Of a DNA stretch of 64,000 nt, positions 1 through 7,955 are shown in pieces (within the stretch, counting starts at the first letter, position 1; every line of letters starts with the position of its first letter). The DNA is from Thermoplasmata archaeon (GTDB taxonomy: Archaea > Thermoplasmatota > Thermoplasmata > Thermoplasmatales > Thermoplasmataceae): NCBI GenBank assembly GCA_021806235.1, contig JAJZXU010000027.1, positions 1 through 64,000 on the forward strand. The letters are read 5' to 3'. Made by a program: the position numbers and the translations under genes. The notes beneath the pieces are model-generated. The model worked only from the letters and a program-made list of their open reading frames with translations, made no database searches and was not told where the DNA came from.

Positions 1-191
1 GGAAATGCTTTCTTTACCTCAGGTATTTCATTTACCTGGGAATAACGGGTTACCTTCCTTCCCATTCTGTATGCGTATATTCTCTGCTGAAGCATGGCGT
101 TATACAGCTCACGGCAGGCGTTAAGGGTGGATTCAAGAATACCGATCTGTTCCTTATCCGGATAGATCCTGAACTTATATGCCTTTATCAT
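1..191 (-). CDS. tnpB: TnpB (IS200/IS605 accessory nuclease), N-terminal part
   Basis: The first 63 codons of TnpB are present, beginning MIKAYKFRIYPDKEQ and including the family's CRELYNAMLQQR segment. The rest, with the RuvC-like catalytic residues and zinc finger, lies beyond the window. The ATG overlaps the tnpA stop (ATGA), the usual tnpA-tnpB coupling. TnpB proteins are RNA-guided DNA endonucleases that help keep the element in place. Whether this copy is intact cannot be told from here. Confidence 0.85.
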   Translation of the reverse strand, partial: MIKAYKFRIYPDKEQIGILESTLNACRELYNAMLQQRIYAYRMGRKVTRYSQVNEIPEVKKAF

Positions 192-586
192 ATTCCCTTC
201 TGGCCCTCCACATATTTCTCTATAGTATCTAATGAAACATGGCCATGTGTGGACACAAAATAACTCCTTGTCCACAGGGTTGGCAGCTTTCTCTTCAGTT
301 CAGGGAACTCAGCCCTGAGTAATCTTGATGTTCTGCCTTTTATCTTTGTGATTACACCGTTTGGTGCTATTGTCGGATCTGTTTTGATGAAGAGGTGCAC
401 ATGGTCTGGCATGGTTTCCAGTGCTATGACCTCCCAGTTATTTTCCTGTGCAACACCCATGATTATCTCATTTAATCTAATTTCAATATTCCCTGTAATT
501 AGCTTTCTTCTATATTTGGGGCACCAGACAAAATGATAGTTCATGAAATGAACAGATGTGTTAGAACTGCTGTACCCCTTTGGCAT
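188..586 (-). CDS. tnpA: TnpA, Y1 transposase of IS200/IS605 family
   Basis: This is a 132-residue single-strand transposase. The HUH motif is visible as HVH at residues 62-64 and the catalytic tyrosine as Y125 in TIEKY. Both are needed to cut and rejoin single-stranded element ends. I chose the ATG at 586 (MPKGYSSS), which gives the usual family length; the frame stays open to 685, but those codons lie in the conserved left-end DNA. It overlaps tnpB by 4 bases. A second, broken copy lies at 57742-58080. This copy has all its key residues and looks functional. Confidence 0.9.
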   Translation of the reverse strand: MPKGYSSSNTSVHFMNYHFVWCPKYRRKLITGNIEIRLNEIIMGVAQENNWEVIALETMPDHVHLFIKTDPTIAPNGVITKIKGRTSRLLRAEFPELKRKLPTLWTRSYFVSTHGHVSLDTIEKYVEGQKGI

Positions 587-857
587 AATTGTAGATATAT
601 TATCCGTATATAATATTATTGGTTCGCTCTCATCCCACCCATAAATGGTGTGGGTTTTCTCGCTCACTGTGATAAAAACACACACATTTTAAATAATTAT
701 GCTGCATATAATTATTTTGTGAAGAATAATGTTATAATTGATAGATAGTATCCAGATACAGTAATGGCGGGTACCTGAAGGTTGCAGTATATTTCAGATG
801 TGGAAATACTCTCTAATTTTTTATACATATCCGTTTGCATCAGGATTATTATTTCCC

Positions 858-2165
858 TTAAAAATTGTTGAGGTCTCCATTTATTTTTACCCATTCACCA
901 ATGGATTCATAAAATCCAAATATCAGTACATCTTTGATATTTAAGACTATTATATTTCCCCTCATCATTTTCTTTCCGTTATATATCAGCACACCAAAAT
1001 TCTGTTTGAACTTTGATATGAAGTAATTCAGGTTTTTTATATACTCTTCCCTAAATGCATCAGATGACTTTACCTCTACCGGAATCAGGTTTTTTCCGTT
1101 GCCTATGAGGCAGTCCACCTCTTTTCCTCCCTCTCTCCAGTATCTTTTGATATTAAGCCTTGATACAATGAGTGCTTCTATAATCTTCCCTTTCTCAATT
1201 GATGGATTTTCTGCCAGGGACAGGGATATATCGTAAGGATACACCTTTCTCTGTTTTCTGGATTCGGAAAGTGTAGATGGCCTGTAGTTCTTTATAACCC
1301 GGATAAGTTTTGAGAACTCCAGCATGTAAATATGCCGTTCTACTTCCTGCTTTCTTTTCGCCAGTGCCCTTGAAAGAGAGTCAACATTAAGGATCATGCC
1401 AGGTTCTGAGAAGAATATATTAACAAGGGAGTTTAACAGGGGTATATCAACATTTTTAAACTCCTGAATTAAATCCTGGCCTATTATCTTTGAGGTAACG
1501 CTCTCCCGTATGTACTCATATATTCTTCTTTCGCTGTCAATACCTGCCAGTTCTGGAAATGGCTTCCTTACGTAGGCCTCCATTTCCACTCCAATATCGT
1601 CCTCGTATAATCTAATATTATCTAATTTCTTCCCATGCCTCAGGGAGTAATATTCATTTATCGACAGAACCGGGACATCTATAAGGTAGTGCCTTCCAGC
1701 CAGGTCGTCAATTGCCCTGTGTTCCAGTTGCAGTGATGCAGACCCAGATATTATAAACCTTATGTTTGGGAATGCATCGTATATCATTTTCACCTGCTGG
1801 CTCCAGCCACTAAGTTTTTGAACCTCATCCAGAAACAGGTATATCTTTTCCTCTTTCCAGTTGACGCCGGTTATCTCCCGATACGAATACAGGATTGATG
1901 TTATATCCACTGAACCGTAATCGAATGTGAAATAAGCGATATTCTGTGGTTTAATTTTTTTGAGCAGAGCGTCTACTATCTGATACATTATTGTTGTTTT
2001 CCCGACTCGTCTAAGCCCTGTGAGTATTATAACCTCTTTATACCCGGTAAGTAGTCCGTACGCTTCTTCGAATGCAGGACGTCTGTACTCCCTGGCCAGA
2101 TCTCCACTTACCATGTCGGATGTCCACCAGCCATTAAGAAGTCGTAGTGCCTCATTAATTTCCAT
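858..2165 (-). CDS. Archaeal P-loop ATPase with DUF4143 domain (AAA_14 type)
   Basis: A 435-residue stand-alone gene. The N-terminal ATPase has Walker A GLRRVGKTT (residues 50-58), Walker B YLFLDEVQ (about 109-116) and a sensor-like SGSAS (140-144). The C-terminal DUF4143 part ends in a nuclease-fold-like stretch, GKEVDCLIG...PVEVK (about 354-372). These residues resemble the D...ExK core of PD-(D/E)xK enzymes, but activity is not established for the family. Function is unknown; such ATPases are multiplied in archaeal genomes. A relative lies at 52010-53329. The promoter carries an inverted repeat around its TATA box (2181-2207), which suggests specific control. Confidence 0.85.
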   Translation of the reverse strand: MEINEALRLLNGWWTSDMVSGDLAREYRRPAFEEAYGLLTGYKEVIILTGLRRVGKTTIMYQIVDALLKKIKPQNIAYFTFDYGSVDITSILYSYREITGVNWKEEKIYLFLDEVQKLSGWSQQVKMIYDAFPNIRFIISGSASLQLEHRAIDDLAGRHYLIDVPVLSINEYYSLRHGKKLDNIRLYEDDIGVEMEAYVRKPFPELAGIDSERRIYEYIRESVTSKIIGQDLIQEFKNVDIPLLNSLVNIFFSEPGMILNVDSLSRALAKRKQEVERHIYMLEFSKLIRVIKNYRPSTLSESRKQRKVYPYDISLSLAENPSIEKGKIIEALIVSRLNIKRYWREGGKEVDCLIGNGKNLIPVEVKSSDAFREEYIKNLNYFISKFKQNFGVLIYNGKKMMRGNIIVLNIKDVLIFGFYESIGEWVKINGDLNNF

Positions 2166-2180
2166 ATGTATTGTTTAATA

Positions 2181-2207
2181 GGAACGAATACTTATAACTT
2201 TCGTTCC
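2181..2207 (-). promoter_or_regulatory. Inverted repeat flanking the TATA box of the DUF4143 ATPase gene
   Basis: GGAACGA (2181-2187) and TCGTTCC (2201-2207) are perfect inverted half-sites around a TTATAA box about 25 bases upstream of the ATG at 2165. A third GGAAC follows at 2213. A bound protein would cover the TATA box, so this looks like a repressor operator. The regulator is unknown. The rest of 2208-2449 shows no convincing gene. Confidence 0.6.
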
Positions 2208-2449
2208 CAATTGGAACTTATGTTTACAATAAAATAAATTGAGAGAATAAAAGATATGTTTCTGTTTTCTTCCTGGAATGAAATAGGAAAGTAAAACTAT
2301 GCAGATGTTCCTAAACAGTTAATGTCTCCGGACTTTACCCGATTATTTCCATAGCCCTGCTTGTAATTGGTGCCTTAATTGAAGCTTCACCTGGCATATA
2401 CAGTTTTAATTTTTATTTTTTGATTAGAAATTATTGAATTATTTTAAAT

Positions 2450-5176
2450 ATGATTTTGTTATCTGTATATGTGTCTTTATCGCTTAATAATGTTTTTGAC
2501 TTACTTAATCCGGAGATAGTAGAAGCAGTAAATAAAAACAGTATAACAGAGCCAACAGAAGCACAGAAATTGGCAATACCTGAAATTTTAACCGGCAAAA
2601 ACGTTCTGTTAATATCACCCACAGGATCCGGAAAAACCGAAGCCGCATTATTACCATTACTTAATAAAATATATCTGGAAAAACCAAAACCAATATCATT
2701 GTTATATATAACACCCCTGAGAGCATTAAACCGTGATATGTTATCAAGGTTATATAATTACTGTGCGAATTTATCCATAAACGTTCAGGTAAGGCACAGT
2801 GATATATCCCAGAGCCAGAAAGAAGAAATCAAAAAACATCCTGCAGAAATACTGATTACAACGCCAGAATCATTGCAGTTATTGATGATGAGCAAAAAAT
2901 TGAGGGAGCATATTCAGAACATAAAATATGTTATAATAGACGAAGTTCATGAAATGGCCCAGAATGAAAGGGGCTCACAGTTTGCAATAGCAATGGAGAG
3001 ATTGAAAACACTTACAGGCAATATACAGGTAATAGGTTTATCCGCAACTGCAAAAAACGAGAATGAACTTGCAGGCTTTATAGCACCTGATAACAATATA
3101 GAGATAATAAAGCCAGAAATAGATAAAAAAATGGATATAAATGTACTTTTACCGGAAAAAAGCAATGACAAAATTGCAGAACTAATGGCATGTGATAACC
3201 AGTATGCAGGTGCAATAGAAAAAATTCATGATATTATAGAGGAAAATAATGGAACAATAGTTTTTGTTAATAGGAGATACGTTGCAGAGGATATATCATT
3301 CAGATTAAGATTATGGCTGAAAAATCCGGATATAGCGGTGCATCACGGTTCATTATCAAAGGAGACAAGGGAAACAGCAGAAAATGATTTCAAGGGAAAT
3401 AAGATCAGGGGTTTAATATGCACATCCTCTTTGGAATTAGGTATAGATATCGGAACAGCGGACATGGTTGCCCAGTTTAACTCCCCAAGGCAGGTAAATA
3501 AAATGGTTCAGAGAATAGGCAGGGCCGGGCACTCATTAACAAAAATTTCAAAGGGCATGGTAATATGCAACGATGTTATAGAACTTGAGGAGGCAGTAGC
3601 AATAGCGGACAATATAAAGGATGGCAATCTTGAAAATGTAATGATAAGAAAAAATTCATTATCAACCGTTGCAAACCAGATAATGCTTGAATTAAATTAC
3701 TCAAAAAAGATTGATTATAAATATTTTTACAATATAATAACAAAAGCATATCCATTCAGGGATTTAACCTTTGAAGATTATTATTCCGTTATAGACTTAT
3801 TATCAAAAACAAGGAAACTAATAATAGAAGATAATTTTATAATAAAAAGGTATTCTATACTGACTTATTTTATAGAAAACATATCCATGATTGCAGGAGA
3901 AAAAAATTATAAGGTTATCGATGTAATCAATAAGAAATTTATCGGTACATTGGATGAAAAATATGTAGTTAGTGAGGTCACACCCGGATCCTATTTTGTA
4001 ATAAAGGGTTCCACATGGAGAACAATAAGAATAGACGATGATAAAATTTATGTTGAATCCTTCAGCACTGCAGCAATAGCACCCCACTGGACAGGTGAGG
4101 AAATACCCGTATTATATGAGGCAACGCACAGGGTTTCAGAGAACAGAAAAATGAAAGAAATACCGGATTTTATAAATGAAAATGGGAAAAACGCTCTTGA
4201 AAACTGGTATAAAAATGATCTGGCTACCCTGGACAGGATAATCATAGAAACACACAATGCAGAGATAATAATTCAGATATTGCTGGGTAGCCTTGGCAAT
4301 TTTACCCTCGCCGAAATATTAACGGGATTATTAACATCCATTACAGGTGAAAGTGTTGAAATGGATTACTCGCCATACCATATATACATGAAACTGGCAA
4401 GGAACATGACCTCAGAGGATATAAAAAATATTATTAAAGGCATAGATGTAAACAATTTAGATGGGTATGTCAAATCATCCGCAAGGAGGTCAAGATTTTT
4501 TAACAATGTATTTCTATATGAGGCAAGGAAATTCGGCATAATTACAAACAAAGCAGATATGACAAGGCTAAGATTTGAAAAAATAGTGGATGCATATTAT
4601 AACACCCCTATTTATGAGGATTCCATAAGAAAATTAATTTTCGATTATATGGATATGGGAATCTTAAAGGATTATTTATCAGAAATAAATGATGATAATT
4701 TTGTTTTAAAGGATAAAATCTCGGAATCATCAAATATATTTCTATCCCACTATTCTGAAAGAATTGCACCATTAAAGCCAACAAAAACAATTTTAGAATC
4801 AATTAAAAAGAGGTTACTGAATGAAGAAGTTATTTTATACTGTACATCATGTGGAAACAAAAGAACAAAAAAAATAAAGGACATATACGATATTAAATGC
4901 CCCGTTTGCCATTCACATTTAATAGCCTCAATATCCAAGTTTGATGAGGATTCCTTAAAGGACATAAAAAACCCAAAGGTAAAGAGAAAATTTGTAAAAA
5001 ATGCACATTTAGTACGTGAACACGGCATAACAGCCATAATGGTAATGGCTGCACGTGGTGTTGGGCCAGAAACAGCATCAAGGATTTTAGAGGTTTCATA
5101 TCTCAACGATGAGGATCTGATAAGAAGATTATTATACGCAGAGACCGAATTTGCAAAAAATAAACAGTACTGGTGA
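2450..5176 (+). CDS. Lhr-type superfamily 2 ATP-dependent helicase
   Basis: A 908-residue DNA/RNA helicase of the archaeal large helicase-related group. Motif I PTGSGKTEA lies at residues 57-65, motif II DEVHE at about 164, motif III SAT at about 200, and motif VI QRIGRAGH at about 354. A long Lhr-like C-terminal region follows. Near residues 800-822 there is a CTSC...CPVC zinc-ribbon pair, not part of the helicase core. The N-terminal Q-motif region is EPTEAQKLAIP. The listed ATG is the first in frame; homology starts about 12 residues in, so a slightly later start is possible. It probably remodels forks or joint molecules during repair. Confidence 0.9.
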   Translation: MILLSVYVSLSLNNVFDLLNPEIVEAVNKNSITEPTEAQKLAIPEILTGKNVLLISPTGSGKTEAALLPLLNKIYLEKPKPISLLYITPLRALNRDMLSRLYNYCANLSINVQVRHSDISQSQKEEIKKHPAEILITTPESLQLLMMSKKLREHIQNIKYVIIDEVHEMAQNERGSQFAIAMERLKTLTGNIQVIGLSATAKNENELAGFIAPDNNIEIIKPEIDKKMDINVLLPEKSNDKIAELMACDNQYAGAIEKIHDIIEENNGTIVFVNRRYVAEDISFRLRLWLKNPDIAVHHGSLSKETRETAENDFKGNKIRGLICTSSLELGIDIGTADMVAQFNSPRQVNKMVQRIGRAGHSLTKISKGMVICNDVIELEEAVAIADNIKDGNLENVMIRKNSLSTVANQIMLELNYSKKIDYKYFYNIITKAYPFRDLTFEDYYSVIDLLSKTRKLIIEDNFIIKRYSILTYFIENISMIAGEKNYKVIDVINKKFIGTLDEKYVVSEVTPGSYFVIKGSTWRTIRIDDDKIYVESFSTAAIAPHWTGEEIPVLYEATHRVSENRKMKEIPDFINENGKNALENWYKNDLATLDRIIIETHNAEIIIQILLGSLGNFTLAEILTGLLTSITGESVEMDYSPYHIYMKLARNMTSEDIKNIIKGIDVNNLDGYVKSSARRSRFFNNVFLYEARKFGIITNKADMTRLRFEKIVDAYYNTPIYEDSIRKLIFDYMDMGILKDYLSEINDDNFVLKDKISESSNIFLSHYSERIAPLKPTKTILESIKKRLLNEEVILYCTSCGNKRTKKIKDIYDIKCPVCHSHLIASISKFDEDSLKDIKNPKVKRKFVKNAHLVREHGITAIMVMAARGVGPETASRILEVSYLNDEDLIRRLLYAETEFAKNKQYW

Positions 5177-5272
5177 TTTTATTCTTCATCCAGATTATTT
5201 TACAAATGTGGCAATATAAAGCATAAAATTAAACCCCGGGAAAATTAATATATCGTTTAAACATAAACATAT

Positions 5273-5425
5273 ATGGTAAAAACAATAACTATTAAAGATG
5301 ATGTTTATAATAAATTAGTTACAGTTAAAAGACCGGGAGAAAGTTTCAGTGACCTATTCAATGAATTATTAAAATACTCATCTGCAGAAAATATATTAGA
5401 TGGGTTAAGTGGGTCAAGGTTATGA
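5273..5425 (+). pseudogene. VapB-type antitoxin, 3' truncated by IS insertion
   Basis: The 50 codons start MVKTITIKDDVYNKLV, the classic ribbon-helix-helix start of archaeal VapB/DUF217 antitoxins, and include SFSDLFNELL. The stop (5423-5425) lies inside the inverted terminal sequence that starts at 5418, so the natural C-terminus has been replaced by insertion sequence. A VapB tail and VapC start survive at 6018-6193 beyond the inserted DNA, as expected for one interrupted vapBC operon. The DNA-binding half may still be made; the toxin-binding tail is gone. Confidence 0.7.
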
Positions 5426-5469
5426 TTTATGTTAACCATGTTAACATTCATCTTTGGAAGTTATCATCT
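5418..5469. repeat. Inverted terminal copy of the IS607-type right end (left copy)
   Basis: This 52-base segment matches the reverse complement of 7352-7403 at about 46 positions, including GGTTATGATTT, ATGTTAACAT and CTTTGGAAGTTATCATCT. The two copies face outward and bracket the whole 5418-7403 accessory block. Confidence 0.8.
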
Positions 5470-5756
5470 TTCATGAAGAGCTTAAACTTCGTTGCCTTAA
5501 CCCTAAGGCATCTATCCCGTCCCCTTTCGGTTCGGAGACTGCTTTCTTATATAAAATCACGTTTCCGCCGATTTCAAAGCATGACCTGTTTTGCATGCGT
5601 TTTACCCCTGGTCGGGAACCCTATACGCATCGAGCCCTTCTTGCAGAAGAGATTTCATTCCTGTTCATTATTTTCCAGCACCCCTGTCCTCTGGACTTAT
5701 GCAGTTATGCTGGAAAACTCGCATTTCTTTATTACGCTGTATTATAAAAATATTTA
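5426..5756 (-). mobile_element. Right-end remnant of a tnpB element (tnpB 3' end and possible guide RNA)
   Basis: Read on the minus strand, this G+C-richer block ends in the same right-end sequence as the IS607 element at 7352-7403. It includes a reading-frame scrap (FEIGGNVILYKKAV...) that may be a TnpB tail, and a perfect hairpin GCCTTA-GGGT-TAAGGC just before the conserved end. In TnpB elements the 3' end of the gene and the right end are transcribed as the omega/reRNA, so a guide-RNA scaffold here is plausible. Stops break the frame upstream, so no protein is made. The plus-strand open frames here are shadows. Confidence 0.55.
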
Positions 5757-5764
5757 GATGAAAC

Positions 5765-5954
5765 CTATGGCGATTATTAACCGTTATTTTTGGTGAACCA
5801 AAAGTTGAATTTAACGATATATATTCGGACTCTGGGAGAAATTTTCAAAGAAACTACATTACAGTGTAGGAAAAATTATGCTAAAAAAGGCGTAAATTAC
5901 AGGTTTCTCGTTGCGAAAAACCACTATAGATCTAACACTTGATAATCGCCATAG
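5765..5954. mobile_element. 190-bp MITE with 16-bp inverted ends and 8-bp target duplication
   Basis: The ends are CTATGGCGATTATTAA (left) and TTGATAATCGCCATAG (right), inverted with one mismatch in 16. The element is flanked on both sides by GATGAAAC (5757-5764 and 5955-5962), a perfect 8-base target duplication. No transposase fits inside; a plus-strand scrap (LFLVNQKLNL...NHYRSNT) may be a shrunken transposase. The parent family is not identifiable from this copy alone. It inserted next to the IS607-type remnant inside the broken vapBC locus. Confidence 0.85.
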
Positions 5955-6017
5955 GATGAAACGTTAAATGGTGAAGGGTGTTATAAGTAGTTAACATAAT
6001 TAATAGAAATTTAGACT

Positions 6018-6193
6018 ATAGAATTTAATTTAAAGGAAAAAATGATTAATGATATATACAGAAAAAGGGGCGAAAAAAGATTTTGATACTTATAGATACA
6101 GATGTTTTGATAGAAATTGTGGACAAAAATTCTAACAAAGGTGATCTGACAATAAATGAACTGCGTTCATTGCAAGAAAATATATTATGCTAA
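6018..6193 (+). pseudogene. vapB tail and vapC start, remnants of the interrupted TA operon
   Basis: The frame ending at 6086 (EFNLKEKMINDIYRKRGEKRF) resembles a VapB C-terminus. Its TGA overlaps a TTG start at 6083 for LILIDTDVLIEIVDKN, the PIN-domain start of VapC with its first catalytic aspartates. The VapC frame ends after 36 codons (6193), so most of the PIN domain is missing. Together with 5273-5425 this reconstructs a vapBC operon split by about 0.6 kb of mobile DNA. Assignment of the short VapB tail is tentative. Confidence 0.5.
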
Positions 6194-6237
6194 AAATAGA
6201 TAACTATATTTAGTAGTGTATTATTAAAGTATTAACA

Positions 6238-6825
6238 ATGAAAGCAAATGAAGTTCTTAATCTTCTCCGAATAACAAGAAAGACACTCCACGTCTATGCA
6301 CACAACGGGAAGATCCGGTATAGAGTATTGCCCAGTGGATATTATGATTACAATGATGGGGATGTTTACAAACTCCTAAACAGGGATGTGAAACGCAGGA
6401 CTGTTATCTATGCACGGGTATCAACATCAAAGCAGAAAAATGATTTAGAAAACCAGATTGAGCAGTTGAAGCAGTGGTGTTTCATGAACGGTTACACAAT
6501 CAATGCAATATACCCGGATATAGCATCTGGCATCTCATTCGAGAAGAGGAAAGGCTTCTTTGAGATGCTTGATGAAATCATTAATTACAGGGTTGAAAAG
6601 GTTGTAATAACATACAGAGACAGGTTAACCAGAACAGGTTTTGAACTGTTTAAATATTTATTTCAGAAGTTTGGCACTGAGATTATTATAATCTCAGAGA
6701 TAGGCAATACCGAGCTCGATTCCAAAGAGGTGTTTGATGATATAGTTTCAATGCTTCATTCATATTCCATGAAGATGTATTCTAAAAGAAAGAATCATTC
6801 AATTGAGGTTGGCTATGAAGGTTAA
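6238..6825 (+). CDS. tnpA: IS607-type serine recombinase TnpA
   Basis: A 195-residue IS607-type transposase. Residues 1-50 form a MerR-like helix-turn-helix that binds the element ends. The small serine recombinase domain follows, with YARVSTSKQKNDLENQ; the serine of RVS is the nucleophile (about residue 62), and the RDRLTR arginines come later. Length is normal for IS607 TnpA. The tnpB ATG (6815) lies 11 bases before the TAA. The protein looks intact even though its tnpB partner is broken. Confidence 0.9.
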   Translation: MKANEVLNLLRITRKTLHVYAHNGKIRYRVLPSGYYDYNDGDVYKLLNRDVKRRTVIYARVSTSKQKNDLENQIEQLKQWCFMNGYTINAIYPDIASGISFEKRKGFFEMLDEIINYRVEKVVITYRDRLTRTGFELFKYLFQKFGTEIIIISEIGNTELDSKEVFDDIVSMLHSYSMKMYSKRKNHSIEVGYEG

Positions 6826-7352
6826 CAGAACAGATCTGGATTAATGGAGATGATAACCTCAGTAAATCTGCACATTTTTCAAAGAACCTTTATAATAAGG
6901 CAAACTATATAATCAGGCAGGAGTTCTTTGCAACCAGAAGATGGACAAGATATGGGGAACTTAATAATATACTGAAAGATTCTGAAGAATATAAATCATT
7001 GCCGGCACAGACCTCACAGGGCATTCTAAAATTACTGGACAAATCATGGAAGTCCTTCTTTAAAGCAATAAAGGAATGGAGGAAAGACCCTGATAAGTTT
7101 TTAGGAAGGTCAGGATTGCCGCATTACAAGGAAAAAGATGGTGAACATATACTTGTATTCACAAACCAGCAGTGCAGCATTAATGATGGAATATTAAAGT
7201 TCCCGAAGCTCATTAATATGGAGGTTAAAACAGGGTTAGAAAATATAGATTTGAGGGAAGTAAGAATAGTACCTGAAGGTACTGGATTTTGCCAACGGGA
7301 TAGAGGGTATAGGGTTATACCCACGGAGTTTAAGCATCCCACAGTTCTGTGA
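6815..7352 (+). pseudogene. tnpB: TnpB of the IS607-type element, frameshifted and internally deleted
   Basis: The ATG at 6815 reads MKVNRTDLD and stops. A one-base shift at about 6825 continues as TEQIWINGDDNLSKSAHFSKNLYNKANYII and on to LREVRIVPEG near 7275, the normal N-terminal half of TnpB. There the sequence jumps straight to right-end DNA (TGFCQRDRGYRVIP). The whole RuvC-like catalytic region and zinc finger are gone. The element therefore keeps a recombinase but no nuclease. Confidence 0.8.
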
Positions 7353-7403
7353 GATGATAACTTCCAAAGGTGGATGTTAACATTGTTAACGGAAATCATA
7401 ACC
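7352..7403. repeat. IS607-type right end (right copy of inverted pair)
   Basis: This is the inverted match of 5418-5469. It marks the right boundary of the IS607-type element and of the whole bracketed block. Confidence 0.8.
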
Positions 7404-7506
7404 TAAAAGTTACAGTGGCACCTAATTTAGATAAAAATTAAAATATAACAATCAATAAATTTTATATAACAAAAAATTTATTTAATGATTTATTTATTAA
7501 ACTATT

Positions 7507-7869
7507 ATGGATTTAGAAAAAATGATATTAAAATATCAGAATAAAAATCTACAAAATCCAATAATTGTTGAGGGAATAAATGATATAAAATCATTAAAGA
7601 AAATAAATTTTACGGGGAATATAATCAATATAAACAGGGGCAAATCACTGTATAATTTTTCAGAATATATTTCTAATGGCTATAATACTGTTATATTATT
7701 AACGGACTTTGATAAAAAGGGCATTTTTCTTAAAAATAAAATAGAATCCTATTTAAATTCAATGGACATCAATGTGGATTTACAATTATGGAATTATATA
7801 AAAAATAATTGCCATATAAATGATGTTGAGTCGATGCCGGCATTACTGGATAATAACATAATTAAATAA
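7507..7869 (+). CDS. Small Toprim-domain protein (UPF0292-like)
   Basis: A 120-residue protein that is mostly a single Toprim fold: IIVEGINDIKSL (catalytic glutamate at about 20), TDFDKKG (DxD-like metal motif, about residues 78-84) and a following DVES. Toprim domains bind Mg2+ and act in primases, topoisomerases and OLD/RecR nucleases; small stand-alone archaeal versions have no settled role. It sits just upstream of the thermosome gene but has its own AT-rich promoter region. Confidence 0.75.
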   Translation: MDLEKMILKYQNKNLQNPIIVEGINDIKSLKKINFTGNIININRGKSLYNFSEYISNGYNTVILLTDFDKKGIFLKNKIESYLNSMDINVDLQLWNYIKNNCHINDVESMPALLDNNIIK

Positions 7870-7902
7870 TTATATTAATATATATATCATATAATATAAT
7901 AA

Positions 7903-7914
7903 CCCTATATATAG
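7903..7914 (+). promoter_or_regulatory. TATA box of the thermosome gene
   Basis: CCCTATATATAG lies about 45 bases before the ATG at 7956, leaving a short leader. The strong consensus fits a highly expressed gene. Confidence 0.55.
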
Positions 7915-7955
7915 AAAAGGTTATATAGAAGTTTATTTTTACTAATTTGATAGTT

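Larger units (their letters stand above)
1..677 (-). mobile_element. IS200/IS605-family element, cut by window edge
   Basis: The element reads leftward: left end near 677, then tnpA, then tnpB running off the window. The segment from about 600 to 677 is almost the same as 57651-57727 next to a broken second tnpA, which marks the shared left end. That end contains an imperfect hairpin (CCCAC...GTGGG on the minus strand), the kind of structure Y1 transposases recognise instead of inverted repeats. The right end lies outside the window. Confidence 0.85.

Noticed and set aside
712-894. 60-codon minus-strand frame after the DUF4143 ATPase
   Set aside because: It overlaps the ATPase 3' end, has no promoter or similarity, and looks like chance.
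5422-5757. Plus-strand open frames of 97-111 codons
   Set aside because: They are antisense to the IS607-type right-end remnant, share its repeated sequence and resemble no protein.
7124-7399. Minus-strand frame of 91 codons similar to the one at 5422
   Set aside because: The similarity comes from the shared inverted right-end DNA, not from a conserved protein.
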